Of a stretch of 64,000 nt of DNA, positions 23,689 to 35,500 are shown one piece after another. The position numbers and the translations under genes are program-made. Location: positions 1 through 64,000 of the IMG/VR virus record IMGVR_UViG_3300037485_001282; one strand, written 5' to 3'. The notes below the pieces were generated by a model that saw nothing but the letters and a program-made list of their open reading frames with translations, made no database searches and had not been told where the DNA came from. Position 1 is the stretch's first letter. Each line of letters begins with the position of its first letter. Source of the stretch: a virus.

Positions 23689-26600
23689 TTAATCCCCTAT
23701 TTTGTTACTTTCTAGTTTATAATCATGAATACTCTTTATGTTTCTAATTTCCATAAACGCTGGCTTAAATAATCTGGTATTTTCTTTTATAAAATTGACA
23801 ACATTGGGTCTGTCTTTCTTATTTACGACAATATCATCAAAAGCAACATCGAACACGTTACTCTTAAACATATCCACCTGTCCGAATCTAACCGTATTGT
23901 CGATTTGAGATAGATATACGTTTATATTGTTCTCTACCGCTACTACTGTTTCCCCAACATCATATACCTTACAATAACTAAATCTATTAATATTTTCTTC
24001 TTTAAATTCATCCATTAACCAGCACCCATAATAGTTATCTTTCCAGATATTTTTCTTCTGACTCTCGGTTACTGATGTATTATTATAATATAAAGTTAGT
24101 TTTTCTTGGTTCCATTCGTTTAGTTTTACCCAAATAACTAAAATATCCTGATCGAAATCATAAGAATCTACTAAAATATCAAGTTCCTTTGAGGCTCCTT
24201 CAGCAAATACTGAAAATGACTTTTTATTAAAGCTAATTTTACTAAAATCGAAAACGTTTCGTTGGATCTGTGGGTTGATCTCGTTATTATTGTATGAAAT
24301 AATATTATATGAGTTTCCATAAAGAACTAAAGGAACTATTAAAGTATCTTTAAATGAATTTATATTTTCTAATGTAATTTGTCTTTTAAAGTTAAATTTA
24401 TTTACTGTTTTATCAGATGAAGAAACTTCGTGTTCGGTTCCAAGTTTAGCCCAGCCTATATTCATTAGAGACTTATGTAAAACATCTATATAAGACGCTA
24501 ACTCTAATGGTCTTTTTCGTACATCAAAGTAACTTAATGAACTTAAATACTCATTATATGGATTAAAAGTTAATTGGTATATATCTACATTATTTAAGGA
24601 ACAAGTAGTGTCTGTAATTAACTTAACCCCGTTTACATATACTGAAAAATTCAATAAGTTCTTTATTAAACACCCTTCATTAACTTTATAACCACCATCA
24701 AAGAAAGTTGTGCTAGTTCCGCCTTTAACTTCGTGAGTGAATAAATCTACTGTTAGTATATTGTTTTCGTCTGGTCTTAGCATCGGACCACCAGAAATAT
24801 TAGATACTAATATATTACAATCGGTGTCTTTTTTAATTAAGTTCCAATTATGTGTTTTGAAATTATAAGTAACTGATAAAGCAGATTCAGTAACATCATC
24901 GGCGCAGTTTATAGTAAATAATGTTAAGTCTCTATCAATATAGTTAATCGGAAATTCTATATTAATTGGGTTTGCTCTAGCGTATTCGTAATCAGATTTA
25001 TTTAGTAAATGTACAATGTTTCTATTAAGTAAATCAAAGTTGCTTATTTCACCAGACACACCAGCATTATCTGTGGAAATTGTACTAGAATCTATATTGA
25101 ATGATAATGTACTATTGAATTCTTTTATTTTAGAATCTTCCAAGTCGAAACTAACAGATGAGCTACCAATATACACTTCTTTTTGATGTGGTGATCCCAT
25201 ATTAACGTAAGAATATCCACCGCTTACTAATCCGCGAGAATAGTGATTGTCATATATTATTTGTGACAAATCTGAGAATTGCAAAGAACTTAGATTTTCA
25301 ACTACGTTTTTTATTGTTTTAATGTTGCTAGTTTCGTTAGTTGGTATAATAGATTCATGAACTTTAATATCTCTTAAAATTAAATCTTTTTCCCATATTA
25401 AGAGAATATTTCCCTTGAATTTATCGTAGTAACAGTCGGTAGTATTTAGTCCACTTAAAGTGAATAAATCATCTTGAATAATAATGTTATTAGGATAGAA
25501 ATTCTCTTTAATTAGGCAATCGTAGTAACTAGAAACTGTAGTCGCCAATTTGTTTTCATATCCGTAATCTACTCGACTAAATAATGATGCGTTAACGTGG
25601 CTCAAATCTATGGAAGCTACTCTTGTGTTCCATTTATAAAAATTATGATTATAGTTTAGTATTTCTCTTTCGGTATAATTAGACTCTAATTTAGCATAAA
25701 AGACATATGCGTAACTAATATCTTCCTTTTCCGAAATGAAAATATCAAATATAAGTTTTTTGTTCTTAATACTGTTCACTTGATTAATAAGAACATCACC
25801 AGAAGTAGAAAGAGATAAACTTAAAGACGAACCGCTAATAGTTTCTACAACATCTGTTCCGTGGTTATCTATATTATGTATCTGTTCTGGCTCATTGCAT
25901 TCCATTAACTTTGTTAAGCTATCGTAACTAATATCTTCGATTTTATGTGAATCAGTGAATAATGGAGTTAAAGAAACATCTATATATCTGTTTTCGGTTA
26001 TACTAAATCCATTACTAATAGCGAGTAATCTTAGCTCCGATGTTAATGGATCAAAATCGGTTATGTTTCCTTCGGTTCCGTTGGCTATATAGAAAATATA
26101 TGTATATGTATTCTTTTTAAGAATTTTCAGTATATTGGTAACATTAGTTGATCCAAACTCATTTGGGAGCGCATCTCTAAATATTATTTTATCGTCGTTT
26201 AAAGAACAACTAAATAGATTACTATAAGATAATCTGCTTGGTTTCTTTAGAACTTTAATACTCAAAGATCCAATATTTAAAATATAGAAAAACTCGGGTA
26301 AATTTAATATATCATTGTTCTGGGTAGTTTCTATTTTTATCCATACTTTTAAAAACTGTCCAGGCAACAACTCATTATTATGTGTTATCTGTGATGACCA
26401 AGTTGCTCCAGTTAACTTACCTTGGCTATCGTGCTCATCATCTAATACTATAGTATTTTCGCTAGTTAACTCTGAATATACCCCTTCTGCCCATAAAGTT
26501 ACCAAAACCGAGTTATTAAATGCTATGTTTTCGCTAAACTGATCTATAGAGGAACTTAAAGTTCCTAAAATTTCAGATTCATCGTACCGTTCATTGGCAC

Positions 26601-26847
26601 CAATGTATAATGCTCTATAAGTGATAGACCCATTAGAATAATCGGAATCGGTAATTGGTTTAAAAAACCAAGTGGAGTCATTGGACAGATCGGTATAATG
26701 GTTTTTATAATAAGTAGATTTTGGCTGATCATCGGTTCTAATACTCAGAAGTAATTTCCCACCCAATGATGATCCAAAAAACTTGGAATCAGTGGTAACA
26801 CCGACTTTATTCTGATTATTGCCTATTGACGGACGGTAAGATAGCAT
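23689..26847 (-). CDS. large tail/baseplate protein with DUF2341-like region, 1052 aa
   Basis: Long beta-rich protein directly upstream of the module genes. Around residues 905-960 the string LYYNN, then NIWKDNYYGCWLMDEF resembles DUF2341 domains, which sit in surface and glycan-binding proteins (YYGN, then a W-x-D-x-Y-x-G-V/C-W strand). Residues about 770-800 have SYFDVRKRPLELASYIDVLH. No enzymatic motif was found. The ATG follows only a weak ribosome site. Position in the block suggests a baseplate-periphery or tail-fibre protein. Confidence 0.75.
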   Translation of the reverse strand: MLSYRPSIGNNQNKVGVTTDSKFFGSSLGGKLLLSIRTDDQPKSTYYKNHYTDLSNDSTWFFKPITDSDYSNGSITYRALYIGANERYDESEILGTLSSSIDQFSENIAFNNSVLVTLWAEGVYSELTSENTIVLDDEHDSQGKLTGATWSSQITHNNELLPGQFLKVWIKIETTQNNDILNLPEFFYILNIGSLSIKVLKKPSRLSYSNLFSCSLNDDKIIFRDALPNEFGSTNVTNILKILKKNTYTYIFYIANGTEGNITDFDPLTSELRLLAISNGFSITENRYIDVSLTPLFTDSHKIEDISYDSLTKLMECNEPEQIHNIDNHGTDVVETISGSSLSLSLSTSGDVLINQVNSIKNKKLIFDIFISEKEDISYAYVFYAKLESNYTEREILNYNHNFYKWNTRVASIDLSHVNASLFSRVDYGYENKLATTVSSYYDCLIKENFYPNNIIIQDDLFTLSGLNTTDCYYDKFKGNILLIWEKDLILRDIKVHESIIPTNETSNIKTIKNVVENLSSLQFSDLSQIIYDNHYSRGLVSGGYSYVNMGSPHQKEVYIGSSSVSFDLEDSKIKEFNSTLSFNIDSSTISTDNAGVSGEISNFDLLNRNIVHLLNKSDYEYARANPINIEFPINYIDRDLTLFTINCADDVTESALSVTYNFKTHNWNLIKKDTDCNILVSNISGGPMLRPDENNILTVDLFTHEVKGGTSTTFFDGGYKVNEGCLIKNLLNFSVYVNGVKLITDTTCSLNNVDIYQLTFNPYNEYLSSLSYFDVRKRPLELASYIDVLHKSLMNIGWAKLGTEHEVSSSDKTVNKFNFKRQITLENINSFKDTLIVPLVLYGNSYNIISYNNNEINPQIQRNVFDFSKISFNKKSFSVFAEGASKELDILVDSYDFDQDILVIWVKLNEWNQEKLTLYYNNTSVTESQKKNIWKDNYYGCWLMDEFKEENINRFSYCKVYDVGETVVAVENNINVYLSQIDNTVRFGQVDMFKSNVFDVAFDDIVVNKKDRPNVVNFIKENTRLFKPAFMEIRNIKSIHDYKLESNKIGD

Positions 26848-26854
26848 ATTCCGT

Positions 26855-26862
26855 TATTTATA
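26855..26862 (-). promoter_or_regulatory. possible late promoter (TATAAATA)
   Basis: Exact octamer on the minus strand, seven bases before the ATG of the 1052-residue protein. The short gap leaves almost no leader. Similar in spacing to 1083-1090 but unlike the 18-base group, so this could be chance. Confidence 0.3.
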
Positions 26863-26888
26863 CGAAATGATGATATTTAATAAGAAAA

Positions 26889-27239
26889 TTAAATTGGCGA
26901 ACATGCGATAAAAATATTGTCTTTTGCGATGTGCATTTTGTCTATTTTTCTATTCGTATATTTCATGTAGTTATTAATATTATCAACGTCAAATGCTTTA
27001 TCCTTAATGTTTATAATTTTTTCCTCTAAGAAGTCTTCGTTGTAAATGATAATAGAATTAAGACCATCAATTTCTCTTAGAAGTATTATTTTATTTTGGA
27101 ATACGAATACGGCTTTAACGTTAATGTCTTTTTTTACCGTACTACACCCATACTTTTTGTAATAAAGGGAATTTTCATAATGCAAAATATATGTTCCACT
27201 TAAAGTTTTTCCAATAAAATTTACTTTTGGGTTAGTCAT
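26889..27239 (-). CDS. small protein in tail block, 116 aa
   Basis: All-beta protein with repeated strand pairs (VFVFQNKIILLREIDGLNSI), reminiscent of a single propeller blade pair, then a Lys-rich C-terminus. Not recognised. It lies two bases from the gp7-like gene and about 40 bases before the 1052-residue gene in the late operon. Confidence 0.7.
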   Translation of the reverse strand: MTNPKVNFIGKTLSGTYILHYENSLYYKKYGCSTVKKDINVKAVFVFQNKIILLREIDGLNSIIIYNEDFLEEKIINIKDKAFDVDNINNYMKYTNRKIDKMHIAKDNIFIACSPI

Positions 27240-27240
27240 A

Positions 27241-30200
27241 TCAATTTCCGTTTGTTTTCGTAATGTCGATTATCATTTCGGTTAAGTCGATTCCCTGGAA
27301 TGGGTTACCGATCTTTATTCCATCTTCAGACAAATATTTATACTTGATATTTGTCATATAGGTGTATTCGTTGAATATTCTAAATCCACAAAGAGAACCA
27401 AATGGTCTAGTGGATGATATTAAGTCGTTGTTTATATTGTTTCGAACAAAATTAGTATCTGTGATTTCGCCAGCTTTATCTGGATAAGTAATATTCATAT
27501 TCTGTAATCCAGCAATATTATAAACCAATTCCTCGAAATTACCATCTAAGTATCTAGATGGATCTGTTTGATAGTTTTTGTTAATAAAGTAATTTAATAC
27601 TAGTTTTTCTGGATTATCTTTCTCGTTGAATAAAACTCTTATATAGTCGTCTGTAACGACACATCTAATTGTGTACCAAGTATCAAACTTAATATTTTTA
27701 GTATTATAGTCACCGAATCCAGCTAAAAACGAAGTATTGGTATTGGAAGTACCGTGATTAAACGCAGATACGCCCAACGCAATATCAAAATCAAAGGATC
27801 CTATACCAGCAAAATAATAACTATTAAGAACGTTTTTCTTGTTTTTATAATCGAATATTTCAGACGACTTTAAAATTACTTCAAACTTTTTCCCTTTGTA
27901 ATTTTTTATGTCATTTAACTTACTATCGAAGAAAACGTCGGCACTTATATCAAATATGTAGTTATCGTTATCTATTACATATAGTCTTCTAGCATTTGGT
28001 TCATTTTGTTTTACGTTTATTGTTTTTGATGATTTTTTTGAACCACTTTGTCTTCCTTCGAACGGAAATAAAGAGTTTCTATTTAAAGATTTAAAACAAT
28101 TTACATTATCTACTGATATGATCTCATAAAACTGTTGATTAGGTGTAGTTTCCCCTAATAACATATTAGTTGATGGTAATCTAGAAAGATTTTCATAAAT
28201 TTCATTTGAATTTGCTTCATATGGTATCCAATTTATGTCTCTTTTTAAACGGAAATCATCGTGTTTTTCTTTGAATGTTTTACTTTTATCAAAATATAAA
28301 TCAAAATCGAAAACACCATACACGGAACTACCTACCAATTTATTTAAAAACGAATTATCCTTAAATAAAATTGATGTTTTATTGATAACGTAACTATCTT
28401 CTGGAACCAAATAATCATTGAGAGTTATTTTTCTAACATTATTAACCCAGAATTCCATATCTTTTAATACGTGAGGGATTTCAAAGTAATAGTTAGTATT
28501 TGTTATTTTTGTAACTGCTAAATTTATGTTTTCTATAATATCCCAATCTAAAATGTTATTATTGTACTCTATATTAACGTTTGAGCCTATATTTAAATAG
28601 TTTTCGGACAGAATTGTATATTTATTATATAATTTATAATTTTCTGGACTAACTTCTTCATAAATTTCCAGAATTTCTAAATGATCTATAAAGTACTTGT
28701 TCCAATCCACGATACTCCACTCTGGGGTTTCTTTAATATATTTTGCTAACTGTGTGGTATTTAAAAGAACGTTAATATTTGTGTTTTGCTTATAGTTTAA
28801 CGCTTCTGTCATTTGACCAAGTGGGGTGAACGAGAAACTTTCTTGACCAGAAAAGCTTCTTTCGATAAAATTAGCATATTGTAAGGTATCATTAAGTATT
28901 GTTGGTGTATTTTTGTTTTTATCGGTAGAGCACTTATCGTATTCGGTATTTGCTGTTACGAGTTCATCATAAGCGTACCAAGAGAGTGGGATATATATTT
29001 CTTTACATAACTTTATGGGCGCTGCTTTAAATGCGCTATTTGAATTCGATTTATTATTTACCTTTAAATTTTCTCGATCTATTTCAGTTAACATATCAAA
29101 TGTTTTATTATCGAACCCAGAATAGTCTATTTTTATCTTTACTTTGGCATAGTACATTGATCCAGGGGTTATTTTTCCATCTTTTAATTTCAGTCTAAGC
29201 GAATTTACTTTATCATGGTTCGTGTCAATATCTTTACCGAAAAATATCTTTGGTGAGTTATTTTTTTCTATGGATTTGTCTGTAAAATTAATTCCAGACA
29301 GAATATCCTCAGATAAATCTGCTTCGAGTTGTTCGAAACTGCGTTTTCTCCAAACTGTTTTCGGTAACCACCAATTAAGGTCTTCTATAGTGTGCAGTTG
29401 TGTATTTGATAAATCACTTAAAAAACTTCGAATGTTTTTTGAAATAATGAAGTCGGTGTTTCTTTCGGTCGCTGAATTTGGGTTTTCTTCTAAATTGGTC
29501 GCTAAATTTAAAGAAGCCGATATAAAATAAGAAACCGAAAGACCAGTTTCGAGTGACTCAAAGGGATTTGGAGTAGTTAATATAATTTTATTTTGGTTGC
29601 TATCAAAATTATATGATAGTAAATTAGCAAATAATCCATTCAAAGTAATAAGAGAAGGTATATTATTACTTTGTTTAACGAATTCATTTCCCAAAGAATA
29701 TATGGTAATCTCTTTGTTAAGAATTCCAAGAGGAATAAAAATGTCTATTTCGTAATCGTTTGGAAATAGAGAAGATTGTTTTAACTTATTACTAGACGGT
29801 TTGTACTTAACTGTATTACATGGAATATGAAATTTAAAACTTCCATAAAGAACAACTTCCTTATTAAATTCAGTCGAATATCTACTAATTAATTGGTCAA
29901 TATATGAACAATTATTAAATTGGACACCGATAACTCTCTTTCCCTCTGGTATATCTACCGTCACAGGGGAAAACATTTTATTCTTAAAAACAGATAAATC
30001 ATCTAAGATAATATCTGAGTCAATTGATTCAAATTTATTTGAGTGTGGATATACCTCTTCCCAAATTCCCTTTATCTCAAAATCGGATTTATTATATGTA
30101 ATATAACTAGATAATTTATCAGAAATATAAAGATCAGTGGAATATTTGGCTCTTGATAATTCAGAAAAACTATCAAATGGTTCCGTATTATATTTTCCCA

Positions 30201-32565
30201 AAACAGTTAATTGATCTGCTGAAAAGTACCCACATGATCCGCTTATTGAATTATATCTAGAATAATTCTCCTTCTCCATTATTTTATTTTCTGGTATAAA
30301 CCAAGATAATTGGCTTCCGAATGGTATAATTATGCTATTGATAAGATCGGAATCAGATGCGAAATTTTCCGAAACCCATGATTCATTAAAAGAAACAGTG
30401 TATCTGGTTCCAATATCAGTTGATACTGGGGAATTAGTAATAAATAATTTTTCTAAAGAAGTTGATTCTTCTACTGTTATCGGGTATAGAGAATTTGGTA
30501 CAAAAGATTTTGTTATTGTTTTTATGAATTGTTTTTGGGTGTCGCCATAATTATCATATCTAACATCAAATCTTTCTACATTTTCTAGATATTTTGGTTT
30601 TATTTGTAGTTCTTTTTCTAGATCAGTGTATAGAGAAGTATCTATATCCATATTATTCAAACTTATGCCATGTATAATAATTTTTCCATTTTTTACACCA
30701 GCACCGTAATGCCCAGGATCGTTAATTGTGGTATATGGTTCGGAATAAATTTCTTTCCCATCTATATCAACTGATTTAATTTGCTTCTGTGGAACATTTA
30801 GAGAAAAATTCTCTAACATATTAACCCACTCGGTATCTTCGTTAATTCCTAAATTATTAGATCCTTTTAGTTGGATCATAGCGTTAAATAGTTCAGATTC
30901 TCTTTTGTTTTCTCTAATAAACGCAGATACCTGTATATCCGAAACAACTAACAAAATTTCGTATATTTTATTCTGTTCAAAGACAAAAATATTTCCGCTT
31001 TCATCCAATATAACCGATTCGTAAATATTGTCGTCTATGTAATTTAAACTTATGTGTTGAGTTAGATAGTCATTTATTCCAGAATTATAGATTACCTTAT
31101 CGAGAGAAAACGCAGAATTCTCAATATTAATATTGAATTTATAGAAACTATCATAATCAGTTCCGTTCGAATTTGGTGCTTTAATTCCTCTAAAAATAAC
31201 AAAAATTTCGTTATCAGGTGTTGAAAATAAGTTGGATCTATGGTTAATTTCGCCCATTTGGAATTTAAGTCTTACATCAAAATCCTTTATGGTTTCGTTA
31301 TTAGACGATACAGCACATTCAATTTTTTCTTCCATGGGTGAATCATAAATTACAGTTAGAGTATCCCCCTCTGAAAGTATATCTGGGTTTATTTGGAGTA
31401 TTGTTGGGTTATTTTCATTTTTTCTAGCTGGTTTATTTTGTACAATATCGTATTTTTCCGAAAAAGTTACTAATTCAGCCACGCTTCTATTATTGTTACA
31501 TATATTAATAATACTGGGTAAAGAGTTAGATAGCTCGAACTCCAACCATCCATCTTTTTCTGATCCGCTTATTGTCGCAACAGAATCAGTTGATATGTTA
31601 ACTTTATCGCTACTATGATAACTATCAAGAACAATATAGTTATTTTTTATGATTAAGTTTGATTTATCATTATTAATGTTTGAAATATTTAAGTTATCCC
31701 ACTTTAATCCGAGTTTATTATCTTCAAACTTATCCAATAAACAAAAAGTCTCGGAGATACTTCCTTTTGTAACTAAATTCCAAGTTTTAGTCCACAGTTC
31801 TTTAACTTTGCAGTTAATATCAAAGAAACTAAAGAATTTTGAAATATTATCATTAGTTCCTTTATTTCTGAATATCTCGACACTATAAAGAAGAAATTTT
31901 CTAAATAGTAAAATCTCATCAGTAGTCGCCGTTCCCAATTTAATTCTATCGTAAATATCGTAATTTAAAATATCGTTTTTGTCTAATGTGTATCCTACTT
32001 TTCTAATGTAATCTTCGTGCCCTAATGTAAGTGCCCAATACTCAAAAAAGGACGGATCGAGTCTTTCTATATCGATTAATTTATATAGATCCGTGACATC
32101 TTTATGCATTCTGTCGAAAAACCGACTAAGAGATAAAACCAAATCATCAAATTCTGGTGATTTGACTTCATCATAGAGCGGAAATTTATTAATTAGAAAC
32201 TTAAAAAATCTTGATTGTACATCTACTTGTTTAGTAATTGAATGTGTAAAATAGAAAATATCGCCGTTGTATGTAAACGCATCAGACCAGATCTTTAATT
32301 TAACGTATTCGGTTTTGGATTCTTTAAATTTATGATTAACTGTCTCTGAATTATAAAAAAATCCATCGCTAAATGACCATTCTATCTTGGATATGTTAGA
32401 AATAAAGTAATCTGAAAGAGTTAGATCGCTTTTCTGTACATGGCCATCAATTTCTAAATCAACTGAATCTTGCAGTAACCCAGTTTGGTGTTCAGCGGTA
32501 AAAAGGATTTTTTCATTAGCGTATGCGCCAATATTATCAAAGGTAAAGTTAGATAAAAATGTCAT
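27241..32565 (-). CDS. tail protein I / gp7-like baseplate wedge protein with added domains, 1774 aa
   Basis: Residues about 55-110 look like a PKD-type beta domain (IEWSFSDGFFYNSETVNHKF). Residues about 130-265 fit the phage tail protein I family found after gp6/J in contractile tails: FPLYDEVKSPEFDDLVLSLS, ERLDPSFFEYWALTLGHED, LFRKFLLYSVEIFRNKGTND, ISKFFSFFD. The rest is a series of beta domains; about 1570-1690 (GIGSFDFDIALGV, FDTWYTIRCVVTDDYIRVLF) looks like a concanavalin-type jelly roll. T4 gp7 is about 1030 residues, so this is much enlarged. Its place directly after gp6 supports the wedge role. The extra domains probably reach outward from the baseplate. Confidence 0.78.
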   Translation of the reverse strand: MTFLSNFTFDNIGAYANEKILFTAEHQTGLLQDSVDLEIDGHVQKSDLTLSDYFISNISKIEWSFSDGFFYNSETVNHKFKESKTEYVKLKIWSDAFTYNGDIFYFTHSITKQVDVQSRFFKFLINKFPLYDEVKSPEFDDLVLSLSRFFDRMHKDVTDLYKLIDIERLDPSFFEYWALTLGHEDYIRKVGYTLDKNDILNYDIYDRIKLGTATTDEILLFRKFLLYSVEIFRNKGTNDNISKFFSFFDINCKVKELWTKTWNLVTKGSISETFCLLDKFEDNKLGLKWDNLNISNINNDKSNLIIKNNYIVLDSYHSSDKVNISTDSVATISGSEKDGWLEFELSNSLPSIINICNNNRSVAELVTFSEKYDIVQNKPARKNENNPTILQINPDILSEGDTLTVIYDSPMEEKIECAVSSNNETIKDFDVRLKFQMGEINHRSNLFSTPDNEIFVIFRGIKAPNSNGTDYDSFYKFNINIENSAFSLDKVIYNSGINDYLTQHISLNYIDDNIYESVILDESGNIFVFEQNKIYEILLVVSDIQVSAFIRENKRESELFNAMIQLKGSNNLGINEDTEWVNMLENFSLNVPQKQIKSVDIDGKEIYSEPYTTINDPGHYGAGVKNGKIIIHGISLNNMDIDTSLYTDLEKELQIKPKYLENVERFDVRYDNYGDTQKQFIKTITKSFVPNSLYPITVEESTSLEKLFITNSPVSTDIGTRYTVSFNESWVSENFASDSDLINSIIIPFGSQLSWFIPENKIMEKENYSRYNSISGSCGYFSADQLTVLGKYNTEPFDSFSELSRAKYSTDLYISDKLSSYITYNKSDFEIKGIWEEVYPHSNKFESIDSDIILDDLSVFKNKMFSPVTVDIPEGKRVIGVQFNNCSYIDQLISRYSTEFNKEVVLYGSFKFHIPCNTVKYKPSSNKLKQSSLFPNDYEIDIFIPLGILNKEITIYSLGNEFVKQSNNIPSLITLNGLFANLLSYNFDSNQNKIILTTPNPFESLETGLSVSYFISASLNLATNLEENPNSATERNTDFIISKNIRSFLSDLSNTQLHTIEDLNWWLPKTVWRKRSFEQLEADLSEDILSGINFTDKSIEKNNSPKIFFGKDIDTNHDKVNSLRLKLKDGKITPGSMYYAKVKIKIDYSGFDNKTFDMLTEIDRENLKVNNKSNSNSAFKAAPIKLCKEIYIPLSWYAYDELVTANTEYDKCSTDKNKNTPTILNDTLQYANFIERSFSGQESFSFTPLGQMTEALNYKQNTNINVLLNTTQLAKYIKETPEWSIVDWNKYFIDHLEILEIYEEVSPENYKLYNKYTILSENYLNIGSNVNIEYNNNILDWDIIENINLAVTKITNTNYYFEIPHVLKDMEFWVNNVRKITLNDYLVPEDSYVINKTSILFKDNSFLNKLVGSSVYGVFDFDLYFDKSKTFKEKHDDFRLKRDINWIPYEANSNEIYENLSRLPSTNMLLGETTPNQQFYEIISVDNVNCFKSLNRNSLFPFEGRQSGSKKSSKTINVKQNEPNARRLYVIDNDNYIFDISADVFFDSKLNDIKNYKGKKFEVILKSSEIFDYKNKKNVLNSYYFAGIGSFDFDIALGVSAFNHGTSNTNTSFLAGFGDYNTKNIKFDTWYTIRCVVTDDYIRVLFNEKDNPEKLVLNYFINKNYQTDPSRYLDGNFEELVYNIAGLQNMNITYPDKAGEITDTNFVRNNINNDLISSTRPFGSLCGFRIFNEYTYMTNIKYKYLSEDGIKIGNPFQGIDLTEMIIDITKTNGN

Positions 32566-32566
32566 T

Positions 32567-35500
32567 TTACTCTCTTTCGATTATTACGTCACCTAATTTT
32601 GGAAATTCAAATTCAGATAATTGAATATCTAAACTATAATTCCATTCTCTGGTTCCGTCTATATTAAGTGTATCAAAAAGGGGCTGATAAATCTTTACCA
32701 ACGATGGGTCTTTTGCTACTAGTTCCATTAATTTATTTCGTCTTGCGACATTAACATCGGAATCTGATGTTCTAAAATCGACATTATAATCACTTGCCGA
32801 GAGTTTATTATCTGGGTCTTTATTTAACATTACTTCAAAAGAATCTATGTTTTCCGTGTTAATTAAAGAGGAAATCTTCGAATGATTTATTTTCTCCCCT
32901 AAATTATGTTGAGAAAGATCGGAAAAGTATTCTTCTAAATTTTTTCTAATTTGTGTTTCTATTACTTGACTGCTACCGTTTCTGTTTTTCTTATATCTAA
33001 TTGCAACATCAATGGGAACCCAAGATGCAGCAAAGATCTCAACTTTAGTGCCAGACATTTTAAATATATTATTATCTAATTGAGATTTTAAGTAATCTCT
33101 CAAGTTTTTATTGATGTAATTTGACCCGTCCTTATTAAGTCCGATAACAAATATATGATTAAACCAGTAGTTAGCTAAATCGTTCTGTGGAATTAACGAC
33201 TTTAGTTTAGCTTCTTCATAAGAAAATACTTTCGATTTAACTAGATAGTCAGTAAAGGCGACCGAGATATATTTAACATAGTCTGGAATAGAAACTAATC
33301 TATTTTGGGTAACAAAGAAATTAGATGAATTTTGGCGTAACTCGTCTGCGGTCTCTACATCGTTTCCACCAAAAGAATTCTTATTCTGTACTATAGTAAT
33401 ATCCGATGTTTTGAGTTTTGTGTTTTCGGTATCTATTATTCTGGTTTCAACATTGTTTCCGTTAAAATAGAGTTTAGATTTAAGTCCAATTAAATTCACT
33501 AAATTTTGTTCAAACTCTATAGATGTTACGTCATTTCCTAGAATATATTGCGATAAAATGACGTTTGTGGAAAGAGTGTTTTTAGTTATGTTTCCTTCAG
33601 AACCAACCGAATTAAGACCTATAATTAATACTTCGGAGTCTAAAATTGATGTTCCCCAATGAACGGTATCACCAAACTCTATCGATAATTTTTCGGAAGA
33701 AGACATTGTTAATTTGAATATTTTTTCACCTGGATAAAAGGATGTATTAGTTGTAAATCCAGATCTTTGCCACTCGTCCCAATTTCCTTCTTTATTTTTC
33801 ACAAAGACTCGGATTGAGTTTGTTGAGATTTGATTATTTCCAATAATAAATTTTATGTCTCTCTCATATGTTCTTGATGGATCTAAGTATAAATCAAATC
33901 CGTTTGTCGATGAGTCAATTACGCTGTTAGCGTTTATGTGCGAGATTGCTGGTGAACCTTCATATAGATTATCTATCTTAAATGTCTCTGGAATGTTAAT
34001 GAATAAGAATCCAGGGATTTGATTATTAAGGGTATTTTGATCCGAGAAAAGAATCTCGCCGTGTTTTTGATAAGTATAGTCTTCGGAAAAATCAACATAC
34101 CAATCAACTATAATATCATTATCATCCGATGATTGCTCTGCGTTAATGGTGAATCCAGATGACGATTTATTAGTGTACCATAGTAATATATTTCTATTAG
34201 AAACTAATTGAATAGAATAGTTATTGTCAGAGATTAAATTTTTAAACTTAATATCATACCCATTTATAATATCTGTTTTGCTCAATACCAAACGACCAGA
34301 TTGTTTATTTGAATTTAGTGATTCTAGTGGTATTTGAGAATCTAAATAATTGTATGCGCTCCAAGACACTTTTCCAATAAAATTTCTGTTTGACTTTATA
34401 GTAAATCCATTTGCTGTTAGATTTTCATACCATACTTCAATATTGTCATTTGGAGTAAGCATTACCATATAGTTACTAACGGGAACATTATTTTCGATGA
34501 CTTCTGATAGAGGAGAATTGAATATGACTTTCATTTCCTTAATATTGGGTTCTATGGTTTCGGTAGCTATCCAATTAATGTCCCCACTGAAATTAGAATT
34601 TGGTTCTATATAAATTGTAAATCCGTTTATACTTTGACTAGCGTACCATTTTCTTATATTACTAGTCGAAGATAAGTTAATTTGATATGTTGCGTTTGAG
34701 AATGGTTTATTGAAAATAACTTTTGATTTATATGTACCACTAGAAAAAGATACTGTTCCTGCTTTTTGAACAGTTGATTTTGTTTGTAGGTTACTAACTA
34801 CTTGAAAGTCACCAAAACGATTTCCACCAGTAGTTAATAGGGTTGGTGTGCCTGTGATTGGATCTATAAACTTAGTAAATATTTTACCAATTATTATCTG
34901 ATTTGATGATGGTTGATTAGATGTTATATCCAATTTTGCACCATAGTTAATATTGGGTAAGTCTGGATTGTTAATTGTTAATAGTACATTATATTCTGGG
35001 ATTCCCCTATCCCAGAAATCTGGTTTTATCTTCGATGATTCGATTGTTCCCGAACTAAATGTATAAATTTTTCCTTCAACCAATACACCTAAAGGTGGTT
35101 TAGATCCGTCTTTGTTTATTATTAATTTTATTTTTTCTACTGATTTTGGGCGATTGGTCATTGTATCGTATTCTAGCGACACGCTCTCTAAATTTTGAAT
35201 TCCAGTATTTCCGACGTAAAATCTATTAAAAGTATAAGTATCTAATAACTTTATTGTGTAGAAAGAATTTGTATTATCTGTTGGTTGAAGCATAAAAGAC
35301 ACAATAACATCGTTTTCTTTTTCCCCGATATTTGATATATTATCGGTAACTGTTAAATATGTCTGTGAATTCGACTGATTATAGTTGAATAGCAAATAAT
35401 ACTCTACATTTGGTAATAAATTAGACCCATAGTTAAGTGTATTAATTGTAATACGAAACGGTTGACCAGTTGATGAACTGTTAGAAGGAGATACGAGTGG

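Noticed and set aside
27333-27340. TATAAATA inside the 1774-residue gene, and another near 41447
   Set aside because: Within coding sequence and not at a constant distance from a start. Several such octamers are expected by chance in DNA this AT-rich.
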